A DNA stretch of 64,000 nucleotides from Zygnema cylindricum (Eukaryota; Streptophyta; Zygnematophyceae; Zygnematales; Zygnemataceae). Shown here one piece after another: positions 36,801 to 47,187 of the stretch. The stretch lies in NCBI GenBank assembly GCA_037447655.1, contig JBBHKE010002422.1:1-64000 (forward strand). The letters run 5' to 3'. The notes below the pieces were generated by a model. It saw nothing but the letters and a program-made list of their open reading frames with translations, was not told the origin of the DNA and searched no databases. Position 1 is the first letter of the stretch. Each line of letters starts with the position of its first letter. A program made the position numbers and the translations under genes.

Positions 36801-39629
36801 CTCTCTTTGACGATCCAAGTTTCAAGGTGGGTCTCCACTGAAAATATATAGGTTTCATGTATTGCTTAATGTGATTGAAACTGCTTAATGTGATTGAAAC
36901 AGCTTAAGGCGATTTGAACAGCTTATGATGATTTGGACGGCTTTAACAGGAGTGTTCAGTTACCATACTGTGCGACAAAACTTTCAGATTCTGACGATCA
37001 TCACTTTGTAGACGCAGCCCATTACCCCATTAAATTGATTTACTTCTAGAGTCTCCAGATTGAATCTCTTTGCTTTGTTCAATTCATGTTTCTCTGTTTT
37101 AGCACAAAGGGGACATTGACAAACTGGGTTATCCTTTTTTATTTCGTTCGCCGTTGCTTACTTTTTCGAAAGAACTGATTTATAACACATTTAAAAAAGA
37201 ACTGAATTATAATACTTTTACAGAAGGACTGATTTATAATATCTATACAAAAAACTGATTTATAAGTGGACGTGAGGACAACGGTTGTTAGAATGTAGTG
37301 TGAATTTTTTCGTTTGTTTCCAAGAGTAATCCAGAGAAATAACCGACTTGTAAGACCTACACAAAAGAATCGATTCATAAGTAGAAGGTCGGTGCAGCAG
37401 TCGTTAAGATTAAGTGTGAGTTTTTCCGTTTTTTTTCAGGTGTATGCTTATATAGAAGAATTTATTTATAAGTAGAACGTCGACACAACAGTTTTCAAGA
37501 TTTAGTGTGAGTTTTTCTGTTTGTTTCCAGGTGTACGCAGAGAAATATGCAGAGGATGAAGCTGCATTTTTTACAGACTATGCTGCAGCTCACAAGAAGC
37601 TTAGCGAATTAGGGGCAAAGTTCGAACCACCAGAGGTGTGTGTTTCTTTCTAATCTTGTGTTTACTGTTATCGTATAGTGAATAAGGAGCAAATTTCGGC
37701 TGCCCAAGGTCTCTGTTTTTTTTCCATATCTTGTTATTCTGTTGTTGTTGTTTCTATGTTGTTCTTGTATTGGGTTTTCATGAAGTTATTCTTCTCAAAG
37801 GAGGAGGTATGTTTTGCAAGTAGAATCACGTAAAGATATTCTTGTGTTGTTGTTGCAAGCACATGAGAGGTACCTTTTGTAGGTCTTTCAGTTTAGAATG
37901 GAGTTACTTTTATGAAGCGGATTCCTCATTGATTTGTTACTATTGTTTCTTTGACATGTTTCACAGGGGATCTCCATTATCGAAGGTTTACCAGAACTTT
38001 CCGAAGTGAGTATTGGTCCATCGATTTTTCTCTGCCTTTTCTTAGCATTTTCTTTTTACTTATTTTCTTAATCGTCTTGTGTCTCGGTGTGATTTTTCGT
38101 GTTAGCCTTTTTTACAGTAGCTCCAATATAACATTTATGTCAGGGTTCAGCGTTAGAGGTTGTCACTCCGAATTTTTCAGTAATGACAAGAGGCTCCTTT
38201 TACTTACAGATTATTCTTTGAACTTAGGCATGTCTCTCCCTCTCCCCCTCCTCCCTCTCACTCTCTCACTCTGCCTCTCTCCAACTCTCCACCCTCGACG
38301 AAGTCCTAACAATGTTAAGTAAAGGAGCTTCTAAATTTTCAGTAACAAGGGACTCCTTTTCTGACAAACGCTCCTCTGGACTTAGTCGAAGGTGGAGTTG
38401 GAGAGGGGGACGAGTGAGAGAGGAGGAGCGAGAGAGGGAGAGACGTACCTGAACTCAGCCATGATGCTTTGGACTCACAACATTATGGGGTCTTTGCTTT
38501 CGCTATTGTTCCGTCTAGCAGAAAAGTCTAGACAAGTGACAAGCCATTATTTGTCTTTTAGGAAAATTGAGGGTACCAGCTGGAGTATGAAGACACCCTT
38601 TGTCTATCAACAGAAATTTGAGCCTTCTATAGGTGAGTGTGAAGCCGTATGTTTTTGTTTTCAAGAACGTCACGTCACATAAACAATAGAAGAGATTCCA
38701 ACGAAATGGCATTTTTTTTCTTGCCAATTTGGGCGGTTTTATCTCCAAGAAATGAAATGTGAGTCGGTTTCTCCACGGTCGTTACTTGGAAGTGTAATGT
38801 TATGGAGCACTTCTTCTGGTGGGAGCAGAGAATTCTTTTTTTTTTTTTCAAAATGAAGTGGCAAATTTCAGTTTTTTCGTTTTTTTTTTTGCAGGCAAAG
38901 GTTCATCAAACGAATGGAAACAGTTTTGGGGAAGGAGGACCGAGCAACTTCACCAATGTCGATTCAAAAACAGTCCAGGTAACTGTCCACTGGTTCATTT
39001 CCTCTTTCCCTCCTTTTCCTCCTCTTTCTCCTCATCCTCCTTTTCCCCTTAGTATTTTTCCTCTTTGGTTTGCCTACTTCCGTCCCTTTTCTACTCTCTT
39101 TCTCCTTTCTCGCCTTCTTATTCTTCGCTTCTACTTATTCTTCTCCTTCTCCTTCTTCTCCCTTCTTTCTCCCTTTTCTCCTTCATCTCCTCCATCTCCT
39201 TTTTATCCTTCTTCTTATTCTTCTTATTCTTCTTCTTCGTCTTCTCTCTTCTTTCTCCCTTTTTCTTGAATAAGCTACTAGGTCCGAAGATGCGGTCATT
39301 TTTTCCTTCTCAGTCTTCACCGTCATCTTCCTTGTCCTCTCTGTTTTTTGCGTCTTTGCAATTGATTTTTAACTATTGTTGTGTGATTTTGACAGATTCC
39401 ACTCGACATGCCTCGGAGGAGAACGCAACTTTCTTTCACTTGTAATTTGTGTGGAGTGCGGTCGACTCGTATGGTGAACCCACTTGCCCTCGCTCGAGGA
39501 ACCGTTTTTGTCCAGTGTGAGGGGTGCACTAAATTTCATCAAATTGTGGACAATCTAGGACTTATTAAGGAGTACAACTTCAAACTGGAGGATGAACTAA
39601 AACGCCAAGATATGCCTGTGGAGGAATGA
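30828..39629 (+). CDS. Ascorbate peroxidase fused to a C-terminal DNL-type zinc finger, 13 exons, 480 aa
   Basis: Exons: 30828-31031, 31500-31658, 32089-32209, 32929-33029, 33816-33903, 35204-35271, 35675-35761, 36506-36580, 36749-36826, 37531-37635, 37967-38005, 38895-38978, 39396-39629. The reading frame is continuous. Exons 3-10 have exactly the lengths and phases of the neighbouring tAPX gene. Residues 1-68 look like a plastid transit peptide; an in-frame TAA lies 12 bases before the ATG. Peroxidase residues are intact: Arg123, Trp126, His127, His256, Trp288, Asp317. Residues 363-403 are a linker. Residues 404-480 are a DNL zinc finger: Cys419-x2-Cys422, Cys444-x2-Cys447, and HxIVDNL at 451-457. 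Known: DNL proteins (Zim17/HEP) assist organellar Hsp70. There is no membrane helix, so a soluble stromal location is inferred. The intron after exon 6 starts with GC. It remains possible that exons 11-13 also serve a separate short transcript. Confidence 0.8.
31795..31982. repeat. Decayed TA-MITE-like sequence in APX-DNL intron 2
   Basis: CACTATTAGTGTTAATGC at the left and TTTACACTAACAGCGATGGG near the right recall the MITE termini. Confidence 0.4.
32337..32566. repeat. TA-type palindromic MITE, diverged, in APX-DNL intron 3
   Basis: Keeps TTTGTCACTTAAATCAGACTT, a CACATGTCCGATTTT / AATAGGACAAGTGTG pairing and a TTTCACGGTGTAG end. Confidence 0.65.
34080..34560. other. AT-rich repeat-like stretch in APX-DNL intron 5
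   Basis: Repeated motifs of the type TAGTGTTAATAACACTATTTAG and GTGGCC...GAGCCAC suggest old inverted-repeat insertions. Similar motifs occur at 27205-27350 in a tAPX intron. No coding. Confidence 0.4.
38562..38632 (+). other. Possible 71-base cassette exon in APX-DNL intron 11
   Basis: Bounded by TCTTTTAG and GTGAGTGTG. Preserved with both splice sites in the pseudogene copy (about 61390). If included after exon 11 it gives an early TGA, so it would truncate the protein before the zinc finger. Read in another phase it encodes [11 protein letters not shown]...QQKFEPS. Confidence 0.35.
38990..39265. repeat. CTT/TCC-rich low-complexity tract in APX-DNL intron 12
   Basis: Polypyrimidine simple sequence, copied at 61825-62090 in the pseudogene. 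It produces artificial Ser/Phe/Leu-rich ORFs. Confidence 0.85.
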
Positions 39630-40560
39630 CGGGAACACATTTTTGCCCGTTCCTTCGTTTCCAATTTTTTGCCCGTCCCTTCTATTCCAATATTTTGCCC
39701 TTTCCATTTATTTTTTTCGCGATGGAGCATTTTTTAGAAGATCCGTACACTAGTGTCGAAGCCACGAAGCCGTTGTTATGTTATGATATTATTTTTTGCG
39801 CAATAAGGTTTAGATGATAGTGAGTGTATTTAGACTGTAATAATAGTTTTATTCATCGTTTCTGTTCTCTATATTAGTGGGTTTACTTCTGGTTTGACGG
39901 AAACTCGGTGGTTGAGGTGCTTTACTATTGGTGCGTTATTTAAGTTGCAAACAAGGAAAGATTTGCTGTAAAGGTGTACACTGTATTCTTATATACCGTT
40001 GTTTTTGTTTTGCGGTTAGCTATTCAGTGTTCATATTGTTTATGTTTAAGCTGTCTCTTGGTTGCATATAGAAAAAATGTATTCCATCATTCGTGGTGTT
40101 CAAATTGAGTTTAAATGAAAACAAAAACAACATGATCAAAACATGATTTGTACAATCATACTTGTTGGGGTTTAAACAATCGGTTTTCGCAATTTTTGGA
40201 GTGTTATCGCGGTTACTTTCACCAGGTCTATGCGCAAAAACTCGAAACAACCATTTTTTTTTCATGGTTTTCAAATGGTGGCTGCCAATAAAGTTGTTTC
40301 CTCCATTTTTAATAAAGTTCCAGAATTGCATGCAGTAAAGTTTTGAACCTTTCATACGGAGGAATCTCAATGATTTAAAATAGTCACATCTATTCAAATC
40401 AGTTGCACGTACTACTTTATTTACTGTACCTAATTATTATTCTTACGTGTTATTGACTTACTACTTTTACTAATTCTGGTAACTAATACTGATCACATAT
40501 ACTGATTAGTATTTAGCTCTTACTGTGATTACTACTGCTAATTGTTTTTGTTATGTAGCA
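39630..40560. other. 3' flank of the APX-DNL gene
   Basis: Homology to the pseudogene block continues to about 39946, so the 3' untranslated region was duplicated too. No further exon seen. Confidence 0.5.
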
Positions 40561-40639
40561 CTACAAATTATTCTGAGACGGGAATACAACATGCAAATTA
40601 AATGCACCTGCCAGATTTATGATTGCAAAATAAAAAAGG

Positions 40640-40923
40640 GGGGGGCTACTAAGGAGAGAGGATGTGTTTAAACAACAAAAAGAGGAAGGAAATGAGAAAG
40701 GAGGAAGGGTTTGATGAAGAGAGGGAGAGAGGGAAATACAGAGATACGGAAAGAGGGAGACAGGGAGAGGGAGAGAGCCAAAGACCGACTGAGGGACGGA
40801 TAGAGAAAGAGAGGAAGAGAAACAAAAAGAGTTATATTTCGACAATCGAAGATGAAGTGCGAGACAGGCAAATTTCTCAGAAGTCGAAAGAGGAAGAAAT
40901 AAAAGGAGAGAGCCTGATGGCAG
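40640..40923. repeat. Purine-rich (GA) low-complexity tract
   Basis: GAGAGGGA/GAAAGAG-type sequence directly before the cytosolic-type APX exon. It may mark the point where that gene's 5' part was lost. Confidence 0.75.
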
Positions 40924-41284
40924 GATGAAGATGTTTTCTTCAAAGACTATGCCGAGGCTCACAAAACACTGTCCGACTTGGGGTGAGTTTTGTTTTACGC
41001 CTTTAGTTAATGAAGTTCTTTTATTTTATTTTTGTTAATTTAAACGTATGTGGAACTCAATCTTGTTGCAAGTCTTTTGTTGGTCTGGGAAATCTTTTGT
41101 TGGTGAATCTTGTCTTTTGTCTTATGTTGGTCTGTGACAGCTATCGGTTGTAAACCTTTGACCAAAAACTTTTTTTTTTATTCAAGCTGTATTGCTTTTT
41201 GAAAGTGAATATTTGTATCCTGTTGATAATTTATTTCTTTTTGGTGGTCTGTGGTTTTTTTGCAGATTTGCTACCGAGGACTAG
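40924..41284 (+). pseudogene. Last two exons of a cytosolic-type ascorbate peroxidase (5' exons missing)
   Basis: The segment 40924-40982 reads DEDVFFKDYAEAHKTLSDLG in frame, ends at a GTGAGT donor, and joins in phase to 41266-41284 after a TTTTTTGCAG acceptor, giving ...LSDLGFATED then TAG. Ending directly after LGFA-like residues is the known C-terminus of cytosolic APX, unlike the plastid forms beside it. No upstream APX exons were found: the exon is preceded by about 280 bases of purine-rich simple sequence. It is therefore read as a truncated gene tail. It could alternatively serve as an alternative 3' end of the APX-DNL gene, since its start is also phase 0, but it lacks the VYAEKYA part of exon 10. 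Confidence 0.7.
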
Positions 41285-42642
41285 ATAGTATTACCAGCAT
41301 TGAACTTACCGTGGAAGGTTATAGAAATTGGACAATTGCCTCTTGAGAAGATGGAAATTATTTCATGTGAAGACGAGAATTATGTTAAGGGAACTCGAAT
41401 CGTTATGATAGGGACTACTTAAGTAGACAGTAGCAGATGATGAAATTGTCGTCCGTAATATGCCTTTGGATCTTTACAAAAAGTAATTATTACAAAAAGG
41501 ATTATTTATTCACAAAAAGGAGTTTTTTTTTCTCTTGTTTAATCGTGACGACTGCCATAAAGTATTTGCATAATACGAGATTCGAGGTTTATGTTTTCTT
41601 CGCCTCTTCAATCCACTTTTTCTCCGTGCACCTTTTTGTCCAATGAAGAACCTGGTGGTTTTGTTGGAGAAGTAAGGTTCTTATGACAGGTTCTCTTGAG
41701 ATCGGCGTTCTTTTAACAGAAATTGGACATGTTTCTATAGAAAAGTTTATTTAAGTGGCAGAAAAAATGAGAACGCTTCTAACTTTACATGCTGAAGCAG
41801 TTTCTATCTGTTTGTTTGTGTTTGCTGTATAAGGATTTTACCAAGTCCAACAAAATGAAGAATGAGAAATTAATGTTGAATCCAGGAAGTAATAGTTTAC
41901 GTTTATGTTCTCGTAACAAATGGTTTACATCGTCTGTTGACTATCTTTTTCAAAAATGCTTTCTTCATTAGTTATTACTGATATTTCCACTGCTTTATAT
42001 TGAAAGTATGAATACGACAATGTCGCAAGGCGATTGCGCTCTGAAAAATCCTCTGACGCCATCGCTTGCAAATCTTTCGAAATCTACACAAAAGCTTTTT
42101 AAACCCAGTGTTAACCTATCTTTTGTCCTCGTTTTTATTGGTTACTGGACATGCATCCAGCCGAGAGCAGTACATAAGTCCTGGTCCCGTGCCATACTTT
42201 ATTTGCTATAATTATACCTCCATCTTCCTTAGTATAATAGTATCTCTAAAGAAAATAAGACTATCAGATCGATTATTCTTTGTCAGTACTAGAAATTTGA
42301 GCACATTTCAATTGCCCTCTGGAGAATGCTTGTTAGCATTGTGGTGTCATGTGCGATTTAAAAAAAAAAGTCTGGCTTAACTTCTCATTTCCTTTGAAGT
42401 TACCATTCCGCTTAAATTCTGAATTTAATCCATTCGATACCTTTTTTGCATTAAATAGTTCAGTTAGTTTACGTATTTCACATAACCAAGCGACATCTTC
42501 CTATATGTGCAGAAGATGCAGCTCTCCGAAATACTTTTGCTAATTGCTAGTTCACAAACCCATTCTTGATTTGAACTTTAGTAGTTCATTTTTTTTAGCT
42601 AGTGCATTTTTCCATTTTCAATTATTTGTTTCCTCGTGAGAG
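41285..42642. other. No gene seen
   Basis: Between the APX tail and U2. AT-rich with no recognised exon or element. Confidence 0.5.
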
Positions 42643-42838
42643 GAAGGGGTGCGCCTTTCTCGGAGGTAGTGCAAAACCGAGACGACGCTCAAGGTTCCGA
42701 CCAGCAAGCTGGCCTTTGGACACCTTCGCCAACAAAAATAAGGTTAATATCGTGTGGTCCGATGGACCACGTATCAGATATTAAACTGATAAGAACAGAT
42801 ACTACACTTGATCTTAGCCAAAAGGCCGAGAAAGGTAT
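42643..42838 (-). ncRNA. U2: U2 spliceosomal snRNA gene
   Basis: The minus strand starts ATACCTTTCTCGGCCTTTTG and continues with the near-invariant U2 5' half, including the branch-point recognition sequence GTGTAGTATCTGTTCTTATC, the Sm-type run in TTATTTTTGTTGG, and a 3' stem-loop containing GCACTACCTCC. The 3' end is set from the usual plant U2 length of about 196 nt and is approximate. U2 pairs with the intron branch point in the major spliceosome. It appears intact and has its own promoter elements upstream. Confidence 0.93.
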
Positions 42839-42864
42839 GATTAACCTAATGAAAATTCGAAAAG

Positions 42865-42907
42865 TTATAGCTATCCCGAAACAACGTTATGTTCCGCAAT
42901 GTGGGAG
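42865..42907 (-). promoter_or_regulatory. U2 snRNA promoter: upstream sequence element and TATA box
   Basis: On the minus strand CTCCCACATTG (42907-42897) matches the plant snRNA upstream element RTCCCACATCG, about 60-70 bases before the RNA start. A TATAA (42869-42865) lies about 27-31 bases before the start. The pair is the known plant snRNA promoter architecture and supports both transcription of U2 and a green-plant source. Confidence 0.8.
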
Positions 42908-42970
42908 AAAATGATGTTACTTCCGCTTTTCAAGCATGTGTAATTTTTTATGGCGCATCACATGGACAGT

Positions 42971-43188
42971 ACAACCGTGAATCGTAATTAGCGTTAATTA
43001 TTTTTTCGTCTCTTAAAAGTTAAAACATTTTTTCTCCGTACACACATGTCAGATTGTGGATCTGACGGTTGCGATTAAAAGGTAAGCTTACGAATTTAAA
43101 TTGAAAATGGGACAAATGTGTACGGAGAAATAATGTTTTCAGTGGCGAAAAAATTATTAACGCTAATTAGTAATTACGATTCACGGTG
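42971..43188. repeat. TA-type palindromic MITE
   Basis: ACCGTGAATCGTAATTAGCG at the left and its complement at the right, closest to the 7042 copy. Confidence 0.8.
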
Positions 43189-43302
43189 ATTGTACGGAGA
43201 ATGAGTCATGGGCTGATTTTGAAAGAGTCAATCGCATGAAACTTCCAAACTGAAGTTCTACATATTTCCACTACACCTTCGATCGTATTTAGCGTGTATG
43301 TT
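43185..43302 (+). repeat. 118-base direct duplication, copy 1
   Basis: GGTGATTGTACGGAGAATGA through the MITE left end CACCTTCGATCG to GCGTGTATGTT. It recurs without a visible difference 326 bases downstream. Confidence 0.9.
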
Positions 43303-43416
43303 TTTTTCGCATTCAATCGCAACCGTCAGATTGGAAGTCCGACAAGTGTGTACGGAGAAAAGATGTTTTTTAAGCGGCGAAAAAAACATTAACCCTAATA
43401 GTGATGCACGGTGTAC
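43271..43416. repeat. TA-type MITE, short hybrid
   Basis: Left end CTACACCTTCGATCGTATTTAG, right end AATAGTGATGCACGGTGTAC. 146 bases, so internally deleted. Confidence 0.75.
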
Positions 43417-43510
43417 TGTACAGTACACTGTCCTGTACATTATCTCCAGCCTGGCGAAGGGAAGTTGTATCCTTTTGCCAGGTCCGGTGATAATATTTTG
43501 TAATGGCACC

Positions 43511-43628
43511 GGTGATTGTACGGAGAATGAGTCATGGGCTGATTTTGAAAGAGTCAATCGCATGAAACTTCCAAACTGAAGTTCTACATATTTCCACTAC
43601 ACCTTCGATCGTATTTAGCGTGTATGTT
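43511..43628 (+). repeat. 118-base direct duplication, copy 2
   Basis: Same sequence as 43185-43302. Confidence 0.9.
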
Positions 43629-43797
43629 ATTTTCGCCACACATTTGTCCAATTTTTAATTTAAGACCGCCATCCGTAAGCTGAGAATACAACCTTTCAAT
43701 CGCAACCATCAGATCCACAATCCGACATGTATGTACGGAGAAAATATGTTTTAAGAGACAAAAAAAACATACACGCTAAATACGATCGACGGTGTAC
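43597..43797. repeat. TA-type MITE
   Basis: Ends CTACACCTTCGATCGTATTTAG and CTAAATACGATCGACGGTGTA, palindromic interior. Confidence 0.8.
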
Positions 43798-44204
43798 TGT
43801 ATTGTAGTCCTTAACTGTACGGTATTTGTTTCCGCACCGATTTCTAAATTTTCAAAAAAAATCAAACAATTTCAAGCGTTGAGGAAAAGTACACAATGCG
43901 CTAAGTTTTGTGTGTTTGCGTTCAGTACGACGAGGAAAAGTACACAATTTGTTTTGTCCGTATTCGTCTCGTACGAATATTTTTTTGCAGGGGTCACAAG
44001 ATTCCGATGCCATTTCAGGTGGACCGGACAGGAGACGCAAAAAGCAAAGTGCATCTTCTTCAACCGTGAAACGGCACAGGCTGGAAGTCGGTACGTCTAC
44101 AATGTCATGGAAGGACATGCGACGTCACAAGCAGTTCCAAATAATAGTAGCGGGCGACCCGGTGCTTTGCCCTTTGGTTGCTAAGGGCCTTTCGATTTTG
44201 TACA

Positions 44205-44409
44205 GTACACCGTCGATCGTATTTAGCGTGTTGAACACTAATTCGGCGCCCCTAAATTTTGACCTTTGAACCTTAAATAGAATAAATGACGCTATTTAAG
44301 GACGTGGACCATAATTTGCCACGTCTCCTGGCACTGAATTAGAATTAATGACGCTAATTTTTTCTTTACTCTAATAATTTCTACACGCTAAATACGATCG
44401 ACGGTGTAC
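44205..44409. repeat. TA-type MITE (second subfamily)
   Basis: Ends GTACACCGTCGATCGTATTTAG and complement, with GGACGTGGACCATAATTTGC inside. Confidence 0.85.
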
Positions 44410-44425
44410 TATGTGTAATGCGATA

Positions 44426-44630
44426 GTACACCGCGAATCGTTATTAGCGTTGAGAAATTATTAGTGTAAAGGAAAAATTAGCGTCATTCATTCTAATTTA
44501 GTGCCAGGAGACGTGGCAGATTATGGTCCACGTCCTTAAATAGTGTAGTTTATTATATTTAAGGTATTAATGTCCAAATTTTGGGGTGCCGATATAGAGT
44601 TCATAACGCCAATAACGATTCGCGGTGTAC
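44426..44630. repeat. TA-type MITE (second subfamily), opposite orientation
   Basis: Ends GTACACCGCGAATCGTTATTAG and complement. Interior GACGTGGCAGATTATGGTCC is the reverse complement of its 44205 neighbour, only 16 bases away. Confidence 0.85.
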
Positions 44631-45465
44631 TGTACGTATTTTGTACGGCCATTTTACGTGACGCTATCACTAAAATTATGGTGGTGACATGGTGTGACGC
44701 GATAGCACTTACCGCTCCGAACACTTGCGTTTGGGAGACCAAACTTCAAGTCAAAGTGAAAAGTACGGTTCTGAATCTTGCATTTTTAGGAGTTAAGGTC
44801 GCGTGTGAAGGGGTCCACGTCGCCTTTCACTCCTTTCACTCCAATTTTGCTTTACGCGCCTCGCGCCGTTACTGTACCGTACTCAACCGGCATTGATAAC
44901 ACGACATTTTGGCGTGACGTCGATTTTGCCTGGCCTTTAATCATACCACTACAACCACGCGAAATACAACAAATAAGACTGTACCACGTGTCTCTTTTCA
45001 TTACATCAAAATTGGAACATGACAAAGCCAATCAAAACTCAAATCACTCAACGGCTCAAGATCTTACACAAAAACAATCGACGGTCAATTTTCGTTGTCA
45101 CCAGAGACGAAGGCGACTACAATGCTTTTCCCTTTTAGAAAAAGGGCAAAGCAAAAATAACGTGCGACAGCACAGATCGTATACGCTGACAACCATCACA
45201 GGTATTGTCGACGTATACAATCGTCACAAACGAAAGTTGCGATTTTCGATTTTACACATAGGGACACTTGAAAACCGGGGCGGATCCGCGCTAAAAATAC
45301 AAAGTAAGTTCGCTAAGTTAGAAGTGCATGGGGACATACCCTCTATCTCCATAGGATTTCCGAGAATCCCGCGTAGAGCATTTGAACCATAGAGGTTTCA
45401 TTCGTAGTATGCGCAGGGTAAAAAACTTTGAAAATGAATGCATATGCGCATTATTCAAAATTTCA
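44631..45465. other. No recognised gene; one 195-codon ORF of unknown status
   Basis: 44805-45392 is open on the plus strand without simple repeats, but no motif, splice context or homologue was recognised. Confidence 0.3.
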
Positions 45466-45885
45466 GATTTTTTAAAATGCGTTGACCGACTTTTACTTAA
45501 TTATATAATAAAAAATACGAAAATTTTCATCAAAAGTACTACTACAACTTAGGGTATGTGTCCATGTATTAAAGTACCGGGTTTTTATTAGCACGAAGGA
45601 GAGTACTCCCTATTTTTTTCATTGCCCGTCACGCGCATATACGTAAAAAAACTGCAGTTAATCAAATTTAACTCAAAAGAAAGTTTACATCAACATTGGT
45701 ACTGTTTAACCAGCGTTAAATATTCTAATGTCGAATATTTATCGATAGTGTAATGTAGAAATGTGTCACTTCGTACTAAAACTGCTTATTATTTCGTACA
45801 TACGTACAAAATAAGAGTCAGAGAATGGCGTCGAAAGAGAAAAATTGAGTGCGTCGCACGTAAAAGCGTACTCAAATTTGATTCC
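45466..45885 (+). repeat. Dispersed repeat, copy B
   Basis: Collinear with 17555-17872. The extra block at about 45597-45660 (GGAGAGTACTCCCTATTTTT, CCCGTCACGCG) resembles the ends of the inverted-repeat element at 48588. Confidence 0.7.
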
Positions 45886-47003
45886 AAGTCAAAACGTGCT
45901 CACACATATTCAGGCGTCGAATATGTGAACACAAACTTTCGCGGCTACCCTAAAAGCATGGGAAAATATATTGATTTCTTAACTCTAACAGCGATTCACG
46001 GTGTACTTTCAACATTTTTTTTAGAAACTCCGTACATTATAGCCGTACAGTTAACCCGTACACGAAAAGTATACACAATTTATGAAAAGTTAAAAAAACC
46101 CTAAAAATAATGCATAATCGTAAAAATTTAAGAATTTTAACTAATGAAACCTCTATAATTTGAACGTATAAACAAATGTTTTAGGGACACTATGACTGGA
46201 CATCGTTATAACGGTTCAGGATTTATTATTGTTAATGCGAAATTAGTCGTGTTGTGTATCGATAGATTCTACCGATAATTGATATTTAACTATTTTTCCT
46301 TACCGACGATCGATATATCCAACCGATATATCTGTAAGGAATTCAATGAAGTGATATATTGATATATGAGTACGCTGATTAAAGGTTAATGCGATAAATG
46401 GCGTGGTTTTCGGAGATTTTTGTAGGGTTTTCATTAGTACGACATTTATGTACGGAAATGTTGTGCAGACGTACGGGAATTCTGTACTGGACTGTAGTTT
46501 CATTTATACAAAGTACGGACAGGGTTGTGATATGTGAAATCACATACTATATACTGTATAAAGTACAATATGCTATAGTATGGTGTTGATATATAATTTC
46601 ATACATATTGGCGAGAACAAATTTATCCGTTCCAGAGCCATATGTCGGTCGCTTTGCCGGTCATCATCAAAATTATCGCGACAAGAAATTTAACGATACA
46701 TAACTCTAAAAACTAAAATATATAATATTAAATTAGTGCAGAGTGGCGGGTTGTAGTCCACTCCTTTAAATAGTGTTGTGAAGGGCCAAAAAAAGTTGCG
46801 ACCGATTTAGTGTTCTTATCTCTCATAAGTCATAACGATGGCATTTGTACATAACTGTACCGTACTCTACAATACTATACCGTACTTTACAGTACTTCTT
46901 GTTGGATTGGCACGTGAAGCCAGTCCAGTACGGGGTAGAATATGGAATATCCATACTCGAGCCGCCCGTAATAAATCGGTACGGACCTGCCAGTCTCTAC
47001 ATC

Positions 47004-47074
47004 GAGCTGGTGGCATAGTGGTAGTGCCTTCGCAGCTGAAGTGAAAGGTCCCAGGTTCGAACCCTGGCCGGCTC
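47004..47074 (+). tRNA. tRNA-like sequence (SINE head or tRNA pseudogene)
   Basis: GAGCTGG/CCGGCTC acceptor pairing, GCAT/GTGC D-stem, TTCGC/GTGAA anticodon stem and CCAGG-TTCGAAC-CCTGG T-arm all fold. Box A TGGCATAGTGG and box B GGTTCGAACCC are good. The anticodon loop AGCTGAA lacks the invariant T33, so it is probably not a working tRNA. It resembles 50935-51006. Confidence 0.55.
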
Positions 47075-47187
47075 AATTTTCCCAAGTGTCAGATATGCCG
47101 AATCCCGGATTTCTAGGAAAATATAACACTTTCGTGACCGAGTTTGATATTACACCGCGAATAGCTATTGATGTAAAGAAATTATTA

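Noticed and set aside
37951-38322. Possible separate start for a stand-alone DNL gene
   Set aside because: It reads exon 11 in a different frame and runs into intron; it cannot join the zinc-finger exons in phase without unsupported splices.
39065-39445. 126-codon Ser/Phe/Leu-rich ORF (and its copy at 61899-62267)
   Set aside because: Pyrimidine-rich intron 12 of the APX-DNL gene; overlaps the real zinc-finger exon in another frame.
40561-40962. 133-codon minus-strand and 88-codon plus-strand ORFs
   Set aside because: Open only because of the purine-rich tract before the cytosolic-type APX exon.
44805-45392. 195-codon plus-strand ORF
   Set aside because: Composition is not simple repeat, but there is no motif, splice context or homologue I recognise; kept only as an uncertain stretch.
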